A stretch of DNA of 64,000 nucleotides from Aliiroseovarius zhejiangensis. GTDB taxonomy: Bacteria; Pseudomonadota; Alphaproteobacteria; Rhodobacterales; Rhodobacteraceae. Location: the NCBI RefSeq assembly GCF_014656375.1, contig NZ_BNCH01000001.1, forward strand, positions 868,001 to 932,000, written 5' to 3'. The position numbers and the translations under genes are program-made. Each line of letters begins with the position of its first letter. Position 1 is the first letter of the stretch. Positions 45,408 through 55,144 of this stretch are shown one piece after another. The notes under the pieces were generated by a model. It was given only the letters and a program-made list of their open reading frames with translations, was not told the DNA's origin and did no database searches.

Positions 45408-48181
45408 AGCCCGGCCTGCGCAGCGGCATTTTCGAGCATCGCACAGGCGTCCTGCGCGGCCATCCGGGTGGCGTTTATGCGGGCGGGCGTCAAGGTGCCC
45501 GTGTCGCCTTCGATTTGCGCCAACTGGCTGCGCAACGCCTCCAGCCCATAATTCGACACCGCCCCTTTCAGCCGGTGAGCGAGCCTGCGCCGTGCGTCGG
45601 GATCGGCCCCTTCGATCTCGCGCAGTGCCGAAGGGATATCGCTCAGCAGATCGCGCAGCACATGCGCCGTGGATTCGGCGCCTAGATCGCGGATATCGCC
45701 CTGCACGCATTGAAGCACTGCTTCATAGCCCGGCGTTCCCATGCCCGGCCTGGACGCCTTCTGCGTCGTGTCGTGCATACCTTCCAGCAGTTCAACCAAC
45801 CGGCGCGGCGAGATCGGCTTGGCCAGTATACGGCTGACGCCAAGCCGGTCGCGTTGCGCCTGCGTATCGTCAATCGCGCGTGCGGTCAGCGCGGCCACCA
45901 CCGCATCGCCCCGAATGGGTGCCAGTTGCCGGATCACCTCTTCGCCGGACATATCCGGAAGGCCCAGATCAACGAGGATCAGGTCAAACACCTCTTCCTT
46001 CGCCGCCGCCAGCCCCGCAGCCCCGGTTTCGGCCTCGCGCACTGTGCATCCCAGCCGCTCAAGATAGCCCCGTGCCACCATCCGGTTCACCGCATGATCC
46101 TCGATCACCAGCACAGATTTGCCAATATCTTCGGGCAAGGCGACGTCATGCCGCTCGATCTGGTCCGGGTCGCCGATGGAGACGGGCACACTCAGGGTAA
46201 AGCGGCTGCCCATGCCGGGCTCGCTTTCCACCGTCAGACCGCCACCCATTGCTTCGGTCAGATTGCGCGAGATCGGCAAGCCCAGCCCGGCGCCTTCGGT
46301 CCAACTGCGTGCCACGTCATCTTCGCGGGAATAGGCGTCAAACGCTTGCATCAGGAAAGCCTGGCTCATCCCCACGCCGGTGTCTTGCACAACGAACGAC
46401 AAGACGGCCTGTTCTTCGCTTTGACCCATGGCAAAATCCACCGACAGGGTGACCGATCCCGCGTCAGTGTATTTCACCGCATTGGACAAAAGGTTGGTCA
46501 CGACCTGGCGGATCTTGACAACATCGCCAATCACCACGGGCGGCACGGTCGCCGCCAGATCAACATTGGCCTCAAGCCCCTTTTCCCGGGCCAGGGCCGA
46601 CAGGTAGTGGCCCAGCTGCCCGGTAAACTCGCGCGTGTCGAAATGCACCGGATTGGCCCGGACAGACAAAGGCTCGCTTCCGGAATAGACGATGATATCG
46701 TTGCTCAGCTCCAGCAACTCGCGGGCCGAGGTCAGCGCGGTTGCGATGCGTTTGCGGTGCGCATCGCTCGTTGCCTCGGCCTGCAACAGATCAAGCATCC
46801 CGATCACACCATTGAGCGGCGTGCGGATTTCGTGGCTCATACGGGCCAGAAACTCTGACTTGCCACGATTGGCGGCCTCGGCCTCGGCGCGGGCCTTGTC
46901 CGAGGCGCGCATTTCCTCGACCACCTCACCCGTGCGCGCCACAACCGCCTGCTCAAGGGATTCCTGCAATCGCGCCGCCTGCATCGCCCGCCGGCGCAGG
47001 ATGTTGAGCGCCTTTTCCATGCGCCCGATCTCATCGCGCCCGGAAATGGGCACCGACGTGCCAAACTGCCCCTGTGCCACGGCAATCACCCGGTTCGCCA
47101 CGTTACGCAGGCGCGCGACCAGTTCCTGCCGGGCATAGACCCAGGCCCAGGCGCCCAGCGCGCCTGACAACACCACCAGCGCCAGCAGCCCGTTGGCCAG
47201 ACGCGCCGTCAGGGTGTTGGCCCGGTCGATCTGCGCCAGGCTCGTCTGCTGCACCTGTTGGCGGACCGTTTCTGCATGTAGCGACAACGACTCCACCCGG
47301 CGTTGCAGCTCTGCGCTGTCGTCGGCAACGGCTTGTTTCAGCTCCAGCACGCGCGACGAAAGCGCAAGCAGACCCTCGGCTCCCAGCGCCTGCTCAAGCC
47401 TCGCGAGCAGCCTGAGCGCATCGTTGCGACCCGCCTCTGTCGGCAAGAAAGGCACGCGTCGCAAGAACAGGGCGTGACTGCGCTCAAACTGGCCGCGCGC
47501 CTCGGCAATCTGCTCGGGTCGGGTCAGTTGCGGCACCTGCTGCAATCCCAGGCGCAACGCCTCGGCGGCGCGCAACAGCTCTGTCAGCCGGTCAAAGGCA
47601 AAGAAATCCCGATCCGCCAGCCGATCCAGCCGGGGGCGTGTATCAACGCCCGGACTGGCGTGAATGTCGGCAATCCCGGCGGTGATCTTCAATCGCGCCA
47701 GATCAAGCTCTGCCTCGAGCAGCGCGCCCAGTTCCCGACCGATATCGTTGGCCACCCTTGTCTGTTCCCGCAATCGCGCATCAAGTTCCAGCGCCTCCTT
47801 GGCGTGGCGCGACATGGTGTCGACAATGGCCAGAATGTCGGATTGCATCGGGTTGGCGGGCGGTTTTTCACTGATCCCTTCCAGGGTCTGCACGCCGTCC
47901 TGAATGCCCGTGACGGTCTGTTTCAGCGCGGCGGACAGATCATCCTGGGCCGTGGCCGTGTCGGCCTGGGCGAAAGACACCGCAAGCGAACGGACCACAT
48001 TGGCCTCGACCGCGATCCGCCCCGACAGAGTCATCGCGGGGCTGTTCTGCTCGATCAGACGGCTGTTGGAGACGATCAGATAGCGGTTGACGCCTACCGC
48101 GGCCACGCCCACCATAACAGCCAGAAACCCCATCAGGGAGAACACGAGCATTAGCTTCTTGTCGAAAGACTGGCGTTGCAT
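45380..48181 (-). CDS. torS: Hybrid sensor histidine kinase TorS
   Basis: A 933-residue unorthodox kinase. Layout: first membrane helix (about 10-33), periplasmic helical sensor (34-327), second helix (about 328-350), HAMP (350-402), dimerisation domain with His450 (FLARMSHEIRTPLNGVIGM), ATPase domain (to about 668, with NAVKYTD, DTGVGM and GAGLGLPIS), receiver with Asp738 (ILVDLGLPDMSGEEV), and HPt domain with His869 (HRLKGAVSNYG). This His-Asp-His chain to TorR is the E. coli arrangement. It lies convergent with torR and head-to-head with torT. TorS works with the periplasmic TorT, which binds TMAO. Confidence 0.93.
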   Translation of the reverse strand: MQRQSFDKKLMLVFSLMGFLAVMVGVAAVGVNRYLIVSNSRLIEQNSPAMTLSGRIAVEANVVRSLAVSFAQADTATAQDDLSAALKQTVTGIQDGVQTLEGISEKPPANPMQSDILAIVDTMSRHAKEALELDARLREQTRVANDIGRELGALLEAELDLARLKITAGIADIHASPGVDTRPRLDRLADRDFFAFDRLTELLRAAEALRLGLQQVPQLTRPEQIAEARGQFERSHALFLRRVPFLPTEAGRNDALRLLARLEQALGAEGLLALSSRVLELKQAVADDSAELQRRVESLSLHAETVRQQVQQTSLAQIDRANTLTARLANGLLALVVLSGALGAWAWVYARQELVARLRNVANRVIAVAQGQFGTSVPISGRDEIGRMEKALNILRRRAMQAARLQESLEQAVVARTGEVVEEMRASDKARAEAEAANRGKSEFLARMSHEIRTPLNGVIGMLDLLQAEATSDAHRKRIATALTSARELLELSNDIIVYSGSEPLSVRANPVHFDTREFTGQLGHYLSALAREKGLEANVDLAATVPPVVIGDVVKIRQVVTNLLSNAVKYTDAGSVTLSVDFAMGQSEEQAVLSFVVQDTGVGMSQAFLMQAFDAYSREDDVARSWTEGAGLGLPISRNLTEAMGGGLTVESEPGMGSRFTLSVPVSIGDPDQIERHDVALPEDIGKSVLVIEDHAVNRMVARGYLERLGCTVREAETGAAGLAAAKEEVFDLILVDLGLPDMSGEEVIRQLAPIRGDAVVAALTARAIDDTQAQRDRLGVSRILAKPISPRRLVELLEGMHDTTQKASRPGMGTPGYEAVLQCVQGDIRDLGAESTAHVLRDLLSDIPSALREIEGADPDARRRLAHRLKGAVSNYGLEALRSQLAQIEGDTGTLTPARINATRMAAQDACAMLENAAAQAGLQDVSAVEG

Positions 48182-49172
48182 TCCCGCAACCTACGCAAGG
48201 CGTTGGACGACTGCAATCGTGGCCATTGTCTTCGCTCTGGTGCTGACGGGTCTGCGGGCAGAGCCGGTTTCTGCCAACATCCCCCGGCAGGTCTGCGTGC
48301 TGGTGCCACATTTCAAAGATGAATACTGGCTCAGCGTCGGATACGGGCTTGAGCAGGAAGCCCGGCACCATGACATCGACCTGCTCTTTTACGAGGCTGG
48401 CGGCTACCGCGCCCTCGCCACCCAGATCGCCCAGCTGAACGATTGTGCGGCCCGTGGGGTCGACGCGATCCTGATCGGTGCCGTCACCTCGGACCATGCC
48501 GAATTGCTGTCGGCCATTCGCGACGTGTCGTCCCGGGTGCCGGTTCTGGGATTGGTCAATGAGCTGCGCAGCCCCGACCTGTCGGGGCGCATCTGGGTCG
48601 ATTGGCGGCAAATGGGCCTGGTTCTTGGCAGCTATCTGGCAGATCTGCACCCGGCGGACACGGTCCCGCAGCGCGCGGTGCTCGTGTCTGGCCCCGAAGA
48701 GGCAGGGTGGACCGGCCCGCTGGAACAGGGCCTGCGCAAGGGGCTGGCGACAAGCAGCATAGAGATCATCGCCGTTTTCAGTGCCGATACCGGCCTGCGT
48801 CAGCAACTGGCGCTTGTGGAAGAGGCCTTTGCCACCATTCCGAAAATCGACCTTCTGATCGGCAGCGCGCCCGCCGTCGAGGCCGCAATCGGCCTGATCA
48901 GCAACACGGGCCAGAACAGTGATGTCAGGCTCGCCTCGACTTACATCAGCCACACGATCAAGCGCAGTTTGACGAATGGCCGGGTCCTCGCGGTTCCGTT
49001 TGATGACCCCAGACAACAAGGCATGCTGGCGATCCGCCAATTGCTGTCTGTTGCGGGAAAAAGGCAGCACGCCGCGATGGGCGGGCCGGAGATCGTGTTG
49101 GTCAGCGGTCAAGACGACGTGATCGACAAAGTTGTACTGTCCCCGGCCGACTACTTTCCCGTTATCCAGTAA
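48159..49172 (+). CDS. torT: Periplasmic TMAO-binding protein TorT
   Basis: The ligand detector of the Tor system, similar to type I periplasmic binding proteins. The mature part opens VCVLVPHFKDEYWLSVGYGLEQEA, matching the TorT hallmark (YWLSVxYG), followed by EAGGYRALATQIAQL, IWVDWRQMGLVLGSYL and LIGSAPAVEAAIGLI. The start is not certain: a TTG at 48159 gives a good basic n-region and hydrophobic signal (about 17-35) and overlaps the torS start by 23 bases; a GTG at 48219 gives a shorter signal. torS and torT 5' ends face each other with no room between, which makes a shared control region unlikely unless promoters lie inside the genes. Confidence 0.85.
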   Translation: MSKDWRCIPATYARRWTTAIVAIVFALVLTGLRAEPVSANIPRQVCVLVPHFKDEYWLSVGYGLEQEARHHDIDLLFYEAGGYRALATQIAQLNDCAARGVDAILIGAVTSDHAELLSAIRDVSSRVPVLGLVNELRSPDLSGRIWVDWRQMGLVLGSYLADLHPADTVPQRAVLVSGPEEAGWTGPLEQGLRKGLATSSIEIIAVFSADTGLRQQLALVEEAFATIPKIDLLIGSAPAVEAAIGLISNTGQNSDVRLASTYISHTIKRSLTNGRVLAVPFDDPRQQGMLAIRQLLSVAGKRQHAAMGGPEIVLVSGQDDVIDKVVLSPADYFPVIQ

Positions 49173-49319
49173 ATCAGCATTCTTGCCGATCTTCGAGGAT
49201 CAGGTCGATTACAGGTCACAATCCGGTTTGAACCGGCCTGCGAACGCATTGCAAACGGGTTTCATCAGCGCCTTGGGCTAGGGTCGTGTCGTCGGACAGT
49301 CCCCCACTCCCAGGCCATC

Positions 49320-49850
49320 ATCGCAGACACCTCACTTTAACGAACCAAACGAATGAACAGGCGACGACAACCCAAGCGACGACCGTGGGTTTGATCCGTT
49401 CTTAGGCGAGGTGCGCGATATAGCGAATCGACGCGGATTGCCTTCCCCGGTCGCTGTGATGAACGAGATCAGCAGACGGTCGCCGTTCACAGAGCGCCAG
49501 CTCAAGGTCATCCTGAACGAACCGGGCCTGCAGGGATTGTGACACGCGCCAGCCAATAAAGCGGTTTGCGAAGGTGTCGAACACGAAAGGGACGCAGACA
49601 CACACCCGTCAAGTCAAAACATAGGTGCAGTCACTGACCCAGAGCGTGTTCGGACCCGTGTCAACCTTTTCCTACTGAACCGAACGCCGCAACGTATCCC
49701 GGTCACAGCCGATTTTCGGCGCCATCGCTTTCATCGCCGCCGCCTAACTCTTGAAGGTGCCTTTATTGTCGAACACCATCCGCACGGCCCTTGCTCGTGT
49801 CCCTGTCGAATAGCGATTTACTCTGTTTTCTCTTTTCAAGGCTCCAATCT
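49320..49850 (-). pseudogene. Decayed IS3-family insertion sequence (orfA-orfB remnant)
   Basis: The minus strand holds pieces of an IS3-family transposase in order. Near 49830-49700 there is orfA-like sequence (NRYSTGTRARAVRMVFDNKG, then KAMAPKIGCDRDTLRR) interrupted by stops. From about 49660 there is orfB-like sequence (GPNTLWVSDCTYVLT, a TGA in place of the conserved Trp, then FVFDTFANRFIGWRVSQ and LVHHSDRGRQSASIRY). The DDE residues of VSDCTY and HSDRG survive, but the C-terminal third and much between orfA and orfB are gone. It has several stops and a deletion and cannot transpose. I cannot define its terminal repeats. Confidence 0.8.
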
Positions 49851-50178
49851 TTCCTTGATTTGGAGCATACGGAAAACGAGGTGCGGTTCAGTACGCTGTT
49901 TGGCCATATCTCGGCAAGCTTGGTTTCGCTTTGTTGCCACAGGTCATGGTCGGAAAAACATGATCGACCTTCGGGCCAATGACGGGTGCAGATCTCTGGA
50001 CTAAACCTCAATACAAGAGAAATTCAGAGTTTTCGCGATACGGGCTAGTGCCGGTTGCGCCCAATCCTCTATACGAAATGGTCAGGGAAATGCTTTCGGT
50101 GTGAGTTTCAGTCGCCCGTCGCCACGCCAGAGCAACTGCGGATAGCACAGAACCATGGCAAGGCCGGAGCACCAAAAC
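49851..50178. other. Intergenic region upstream of cydD
   Basis: 328 bases between the IS3 remnant and cydD. Short frames on both strands have no recognisable content. It should contain the cydDCABX promoter; I found no good FNR (TTGAT-N4-ATCAA) site. Confidence 0.4.
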
Positions 50179-51819
50179 ATGAAATCAAGTCGCAGGCTTG
50201 CTAGTGCGCGGATCATTGCGCCGGTGGCGCGTCAGTTGCGCGTTGCCGGTGTGTTGTCTGTTACGTCTGGTCTGATCTGGCCCGCGCAGGCGGGTGCGCT
50301 GGCATGGGCCATTTCGGGCTGGGTGACGGGTGAAATGACCCGAACCGGGATAGCAGCGGCGCTTTTCATTCTGGGCGGCGTCCTGAGCGCGCTCTTGACG
50401 CGGGCGGCCGGCGCCTGCCTTTTTGACGCCGCAGATCGGACCATTGCGCGTGAGCGTGCGGCGCTCATCTTGCGCGAGGCACGCGCGCGCGCCGATGTCA
50501 GTTCGGCCGAGGTCGCTGCGCTTGCCGTGCAGAAGCTACCGCTCCTGCAGCCGTGGATCACGCGGTATCATGTGGCCATGGTGCGCGTGGCGATCCTGCC
50601 TCTTGTCCTGCTGGCGGTGACATTCTGGTTCTCGTGGGTTGCAGGGCTCGTGTTGCTGGTCGCAGGACCGTTGATCCCCGTTTTCATGGCACTGATCGGT
50701 ATGGCAGCCGAGGAAGCATCGCGGCGACAGATGGTCGAAGTCGGCACGATGAATGCCATGCTTATGGATCGGCTTTCGGCGATGCTCGACATCCGCCTGT
50801 TGGGCGCGGTCGAGAACGCGTCGGCGGATTTTCAGGATCGGGCCGAGGCCTTGCGCGTCAAGACCATGAGAGTGCTGCGTGTGGCCTTTCTGTCATCGAC
50901 TGTGCTGGAGCTTTTCAGCGCCATCGGTGTCGCGATGGTGGCGGTTTTTGTGGGCTTCACGCTGTTGGGGGAAATCACGTTCGGAAGCTGGGGAACCCAG
51001 CTTGGGCTTGGGGAAGGCCTGTTTCTTTTACTGATCGCACCCGAGTTCTTTCAGCCCTTTCGCGATCTTGCAGCAGCGTGGCATGATCGCGCGGCGGGCT
51101 TGTCGGTGTTGGCCGAACTGGAAGAGCTTGATACGACCGGGCGCGTGGCGTTTCTGGGCACGGCGCGCGAAACCGCGCCTTTGCGCGGCCCGATCACACT
51201 CGCGCTCAGCGGAGCCGCTGTCGCGTATTCGGACCGGATATTGCCATTGCCGGACTTCAAGCTGAACACGGGTGAATCCCTCGCGCTTGTCGGCCCCAGC
51301 GGTGCCGGCAAAAGCACAACGCTTGAGGCCATTGCAGGTCTTGTGCCGCTCGCTCGGGGGCGCATAACCGTATGTGGCAAGACGTTGGACGAGGACACGG
51401 CAGACGCGTGGCGCGCACGTATCGCAATGGTGCCGCAAACCCCACATTTTGCCGATCAAACACTGCGCGACTGGCTTGACCCCGACGCGGATGAAGCCGC
51501 GCTCCGTATCGCCCTTGAGCTTGCAGAGGCAGACAGGATCGTCAGGCGGTTGCCCGATGGACTGGACACCCGTCTGGGTGAAACGGGTGGCGGCGTATCG
51601 GGTGGCGAAGCGCGTCGGTTGATGATTGCCCGCGCGGTGCTGAGCAGGCGCGAGCTCATCCTTGCGGACGAGCCGACGGCAGATCTTGACCCCGAAACGG
51701 CACAGCTTGTCATTGCATCGCTGAAACGACTGAAAGACGCAGGCCACAGTCTGATCGTCGCGACGCATGATCCGGCCGTCTTTGGCGCGATGGACCTCAC
51801 TGTAGAGGTGGGGTCATGA
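50179..51819 (+). CDS. cydD: Cytochrome bd assembly ABC exporter subunit CydD
   Basis: One half of the CydDC heterodimer, which exports glutathione/cysteine (or affects haem in the periplasm) and is required to assemble cytochrome bd. The 546-residue protein has six membrane helices (about 20-310) and an ATPase domain with Walker A GPSGAGKST, signature VSGGEARRLMIARAV and Walker B LILADEPTADLDPETA. I chose ATG 50179, which has CCGGAG upstream, rather than an ATG at 50155 with no ribosome site. Its stop overlaps the cydC start (ATGA). It leads the cyd operon. Confidence 0.93.
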   Translation: MKSSRRLASARIIAPVARQLRVAGVLSVTSGLIWPAQAGALAWAISGWVTGEMTRTGIAAALFILGGVLSALLTRAAGACLFDAADRTIARERAALILREARARADVSSAEVAALAVQKLPLLQPWITRYHVAMVRVAILPLVLLAVTFWFSWVAGLVLLVAGPLIPVFMALIGMAAEEASRRQMVEVGTMNAMLMDRLSAMLDIRLLGAVENASADFQDRAEALRVKTMRVLRVAFLSSTVLELFSAIGVAMVAVFVGFTLLGEITFGSWGTQLGLGEGLFLLLIAPEFFQPFRDLAAAWHDRAAGLSVLAELEELDTTGRVAFLGTARETAPLRGPITLALSGAAVAYSDRILPLPDFKLNTGESLALVGPSGAGKSTTLEAIAGLVPLARGRITVCGKTLDEDTADAWRARIAMVPQTPHFADQTLRDWLDPDADEAALRIALELAEADRIVRRLPDGLDTRLGETGGGVSGGEARRLMIARAVLSRRELILADEPTADLDPETAQLVIASLKRLKDAGHSLIVATHDPAVFGAMDLTVEVGS

Positions 51820-53423
51820 AGGCGCTTTTGCCCATCATCCGCTTGCTGCTGACGGCAGAGCCCAAATCCATGATCCGTGGCGCCGCCCTGTCGGTGATCG
51901 TTCTGTTGATGGGGGCGGCACTTCTGGGTCTGTCGGGCTGGTTCATCACCGCAACGGGGATCGCTGGCCTGGCGGGTATCGGCATTGCTTTTGACGTGTT
52001 TCGCCCCTCGGCAGGTGTCCGGTTTCTGGCACTGGGTCGCACGGCTGCACGGTATGGCGAACGGCTGCTGACCCATGATGCGACCCTGCGGGCGCTGGCG
52101 GCGCTGCGGGTGACATTGCTGCGCCGTCAGGTTGGCCTTGATGCAAGAGCACTGGCCCGCCTGCGCGGTGAGGCGGAACTCACCCGCATCATCTCGGACG
52201 TCGATGCGCTCGACGGTGTCATTCTGAGGTTTGTCCTGCCCGGGCTGGCCGCTCTGGTTACGCATCTGATCGTCTTTCTTGCGCTTGCATGGCTGGCCGG
52301 GTGGGCAGTTGCCGCTGCCGTCCTGCTTGGCTATGTGCCAGTCGCGGTTCTGGTGTTTTGGAGGCTGGCGCGTCAAAGCATCGTTCCCTCGGATCAGGTC
52401 GAAACACAATCGCAGGCCTTGCGGCGCGGCATGATCGACATGATCCGGGACCGTCAGGCGCTGATCTTGCGCGCCCGCATCACCGCGCGTGAGGCTGATC
52501 TGCTGGCGATTGATGCCTCGACGCGCAAAATGATGCGGGCGCTTGACCTTTCGGACCGGAATGCGATCGCCGCGCTATCAGTTCTGACCGCAGCGGTTAC
52601 GGGGCTGGCCCTTTTGGTGGGGGCAGCCTTTGTCGGGCAAGGCGCGCTCGACCCGGCAACCGGCGCAATTGGCGTCTTTGTTGCGCTGGCGCTGGCCGAA
52701 GCCCTGCCACCTTTTGCGCGCGGTGTGGCCGACTTCGGAAGGATGGCAGGTGCGGCAAAACGGATCGGGCAAGCCCCCGGACCGATACCCGCAACGGCGG
52801 TCAGGCCGGACGCCAAGCCCGATGAGCCGGTTCTATCGGTCGACACCCCGGAACTGGCGCTTCAACTTGAGGCAGGCAAGGCGGCGGTTCTGACCGGGCC
52901 AAGTGGTGGCGGCAAGACCAGCATGCTGATGCAGATTGCCGGTATGGCCGCCAGTGAAGGCGTCTTTATTCTCGGCACAAGGGTCACGGAATGGCCTGAC
53001 GCGGAATTGCGCAACATCGTCACGATGGTGCCGCAACGCAGTGCGTTGATCGCGGGGACGATCCGCGAGAACCTGTCACTCTCTGGCGAGACGAAGGATG
53101 AAGAGATGTGGCGCGCACTTGCGGCTGTTGCGCTTGATGATGTCGTGCGCGCGCGGGACGGGCTTGAAACACAGCTGGGCGAGGGCGGCACGGGTCTTTC
53201 AGGCGGTCAGGCGCGCCGACTGACACTTGCGCGGGCTTTGCTTCGGAAGCCGAAACTGCTACTTCTGGATGAACCGATTGAGGGACTTGACGATGCGACA
53301 GCTTCGCGCGTCCTGACAGGGATACGTGGGATGTTACCTGAAGCGGCGATCCTTGCGACACTGCACCGCAGCGCAGATCACCCCGTTTTTAATATATCTC
53401 AAAAAATAGATATAAGACGGTAG
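51816..53423 (+). CDS. cydC: Cytochrome bd assembly ABC exporter subunit CydC
   Basis: The partner of CydD. The 535-residue protein has six membrane helices and an ATPase domain with Walker A GPSGGGKTS, signature LSGGQARRLTLARAL, and Walker B LLLLDEPIEGLDDATA. The Gly-Lys-Thr form of Walker A and the somewhat shorter N-terminal helix set are typical of CydC. It overlaps cydD by four bases, so the heterodimer is made in equal amounts. It is followed by cydA after about 100 bases, in which an AT-rich segment (53390-53425) could hold a secondary promoter. Confidence 0.93.
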   Translation: MKALLPIIRLLLTAEPKSMIRGAALSVIVLLMGAALLGLSGWFITATGIAGLAGIGIAFDVFRPSAGVRFLALGRTAARYGERLLTHDATLRALAALRVTLLRRQVGLDARALARLRGEAELTRIISDVDALDGVILRFVLPGLAALVTHLIVFLALAWLAGWAVAAAVLLGYVPVAVLVFWRLARQSIVPSDQVETQSQALRRGMIDMIRDRQALILRARITAREADLLAIDASTRKMMRALDLSDRNAIAALSVLTAAVTGLALLVGAAFVGQGALDPATGAIGVFVALALAEALPPFARGVADFGRMAGAAKRIGQAPGPIPATAVRPDAKPDEPVLSVDTPELALQLEAGKAAVLTGPSGGGKTSMLMQIAGMAASEGVFILGTRVTEWPDAELRNIVTMVPQRSALIAGTIRENLSLSGETKDEEMWRALAAVALDDVVRARDGLETQLGEGGTGLSGGQARRLTLARALLRKPKLLLLDEPIEGLDDATASRVLTGIRGMLPEAAILATLHRSADHPVFNISQKIDIRR

Positions 53424-53525
53424 CGCCGATCATTATATTGTGACGACCGCCACTGCGCGGCCAGAACCCACTACCGGAAATTGCACCAACGGCATGACGT
53501 TGGGCAGAAATCTAGGAGACTGGAA

Positions 53526-55139
53526 ATGGAGTTCGATATTGTCGAGCTGTCACGCCTGCAGTTTGCAATGACAGCAATGTATCACTTCCTGTTTGTGCCG
53601 CTCACACTCGGCTTGGCCGTTCTCGTCGCGATCATGGAAACGGTTTACGTCATGACGGATCGCCCGATCTGGCGGCAAATGACAAAATTCTGGGGCATGC
53701 TTTTTGGCATCAACTTCGCGATCGGCGTGGCCACGGGTATCACCATGGAATTCCAGTTCGGGATGAACTGGTCTTATTTCAGCCACTATGTCGGCGACAT
53801 TTTTGGCGCGCCGCTCGCGCTTGAAGGCCTTATGGCGTTCTTCCTCGAGGCCACATTCGTCGGCCTGTTCTTCTTCGGCTGGGACAAGCTGAGCAAGGTC
53901 GGCCACCTCATCGTGACGTGGCTCGTCGCCATTGGCTCGAACTTCTCGGCGCTGTGGATCCTGATTGCAAACGGCTGGATGCAGAACCCAGTTGGAGCCG
54001 AGTTCAACCCCGACACGATGCGCATGGAGATGACGAGCTTCTTTGAGGTCATGTTCAACGAGGTCGCGCAGGCAAAGTTCGTCCACACGGTTTCGGCAGG
54101 GTATGTCACGGCCTCAGTTTTCGTCCTGGGCGTATCGGCGTGGTATCTGCTGAAGGGACGGCACGTCGAACTGGCGCGCCGCTCCATCACGGTCGCTGCC
54201 TCGTTCGGTCTGGCCTCGGCGCTTTCGGTCGTCGTTCTGGGCGATGAATCCGGTTACTCGGCAACGCACTCCCAGCGTATGAAGCTCGCTGCGATCGAAG
54301 GTATGTGGGAATCCGAACCGGCGCCGGCGTCGTTCACACTGATCGGCCTGCCTGATCAGGAAGCGCGAGAAACGAAATATGCGGTGCATATTCCCTATTT
54401 GATGGGGCTTATCGGAACACGCTCGCTTACAAGGGAGATCGCGGGCATCGACGAGTTGATTGCCGAGTCCGAAACCCGCATTCGGTCGGGCATCATCGCC
54501 TATGATGCGCTTATGACGATCCGCGAAGAACGCGACGCCACCAGCCCCGATGTGCGCAGCACGTTCGAGGCGCATAGTGGCGATCTTGGCTATGCCTTCC
54601 TGCTCAAACGTTATGTCGATGATCCGCGTGACGCCACCGAGGCACAGATCGTGCAAGCCTCCAACGACACGTTGCCAACGGTCTGGCCGCTGTTCTGGGC
54701 CTTCCGCATCATGGTCGGGCTGGGCTTCAGCTTTATCGCGATCATGGCCTACTTCTTCTGGCGCTCCAGTTTCCGTGGGCAGGACTATCCGCACTGGGCG
54801 CTGTGGGGGGCTGTGCTGATCATTCCGACACCATGGATCGCGGCCGAGCTTGGCTGGTTCGTTGCCGAATACGGCCGCCAGCCATGGACGGTGGACGGTG
54901 TCTTGCCAACCGCGCTTTCGGTCAGTCACCTGTCGGTCACCGACTTGCTGCTGACGCTGGCCGGTTTCATGATTTTCTACACGGTGCTGTTCGTCGTCGA
55001 GATGGGCCTGATGCTGAAATACATCCGCAAGGGGCCGTTCGAGGATGTCGAGGAAACCGAAGCCTGGACCGCGCGGCACGAACACCGCCTGCGCACCCAC
55101 GATGGCAAAGGCCCCTTTGCCGAAACCCCAGCGGAGTAA
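53526..55139 (+). CDS. cydA: Cytochrome bd quinol oxidase subunit I
   Basis: The haem-bearing subunit of the high-affinity quinol oxidase. The 537-residue protein starts SRLQFAMTAMYHFLFVPLTLG, where the His is the haem b595 ligand. The GWFVAEYGRQPW signature and the quinol-binding Q loop (about residues 250-385, KYAVHIPYLMGLI through DATEAQIVQASNDTLP) are intact. The Q loop is the long form of E. coli bd-I rather than the short cyanide-insensitive (CioA) form. The start at 53526 follows TAGGAG. It is followed by cydB and cydX, and preceded by its assembly genes. Confidence 0.97.
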   Translation: MEFDIVELSRLQFAMTAMYHFLFVPLTLGLAVLVAIMETVYVMTDRPIWRQMTKFWGMLFGINFAIGVATGITMEFQFGMNWSYFSHYVGDIFGAPLALEGLMAFFLEATFVGLFFFGWDKLSKVGHLIVTWLVAIGSNFSALWILIANGWMQNPVGAEFNPDTMRMEMTSFFEVMFNEVAQAKFVHTVSAGYVTASVFVLGVSAWYLLKGRHVELARRSITVAASFGLASALSVVVLGDESGYSATHSQRMKLAAIEGMWESEPAPASFTLIGLPDQEARETKYAVHIPYLMGLIGTRSLTREIAGIDELIAESETRIRSGIIAYDALMTIREERDATSPDVRSTFEAHSGDLGYAFLLKRYVDDPRDATEAQIVQASNDTLPTVWPLFWAFRIMVGLGFSFIAIMAYFFWRSSFRGQDYPHWALWGAVLIIPTPWIAAELGWFVAEYGRQPWTVDGVLPTALSVSHLSVTDLLLTLAGFMIFYTVLFVVEMGLMLKYIRKGPFEDVEETEAWTARHEHRLRTHDGKGPFAETPAE

Positions 55140-55144
55140 ACGCC

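Noticed and set aside
49763-50011. An 82-codon minus-strand frame next to the IS3 remnant
   Set aside because: It runs partly through the orfA remnant in the wrong frame and has no recognisable product.
54803-55144. Possible long N-terminal extension of CydB
   Set aside because: It overlaps the 3' end of cydA in another phase; CydB homologues begin at the ATG at 55145.
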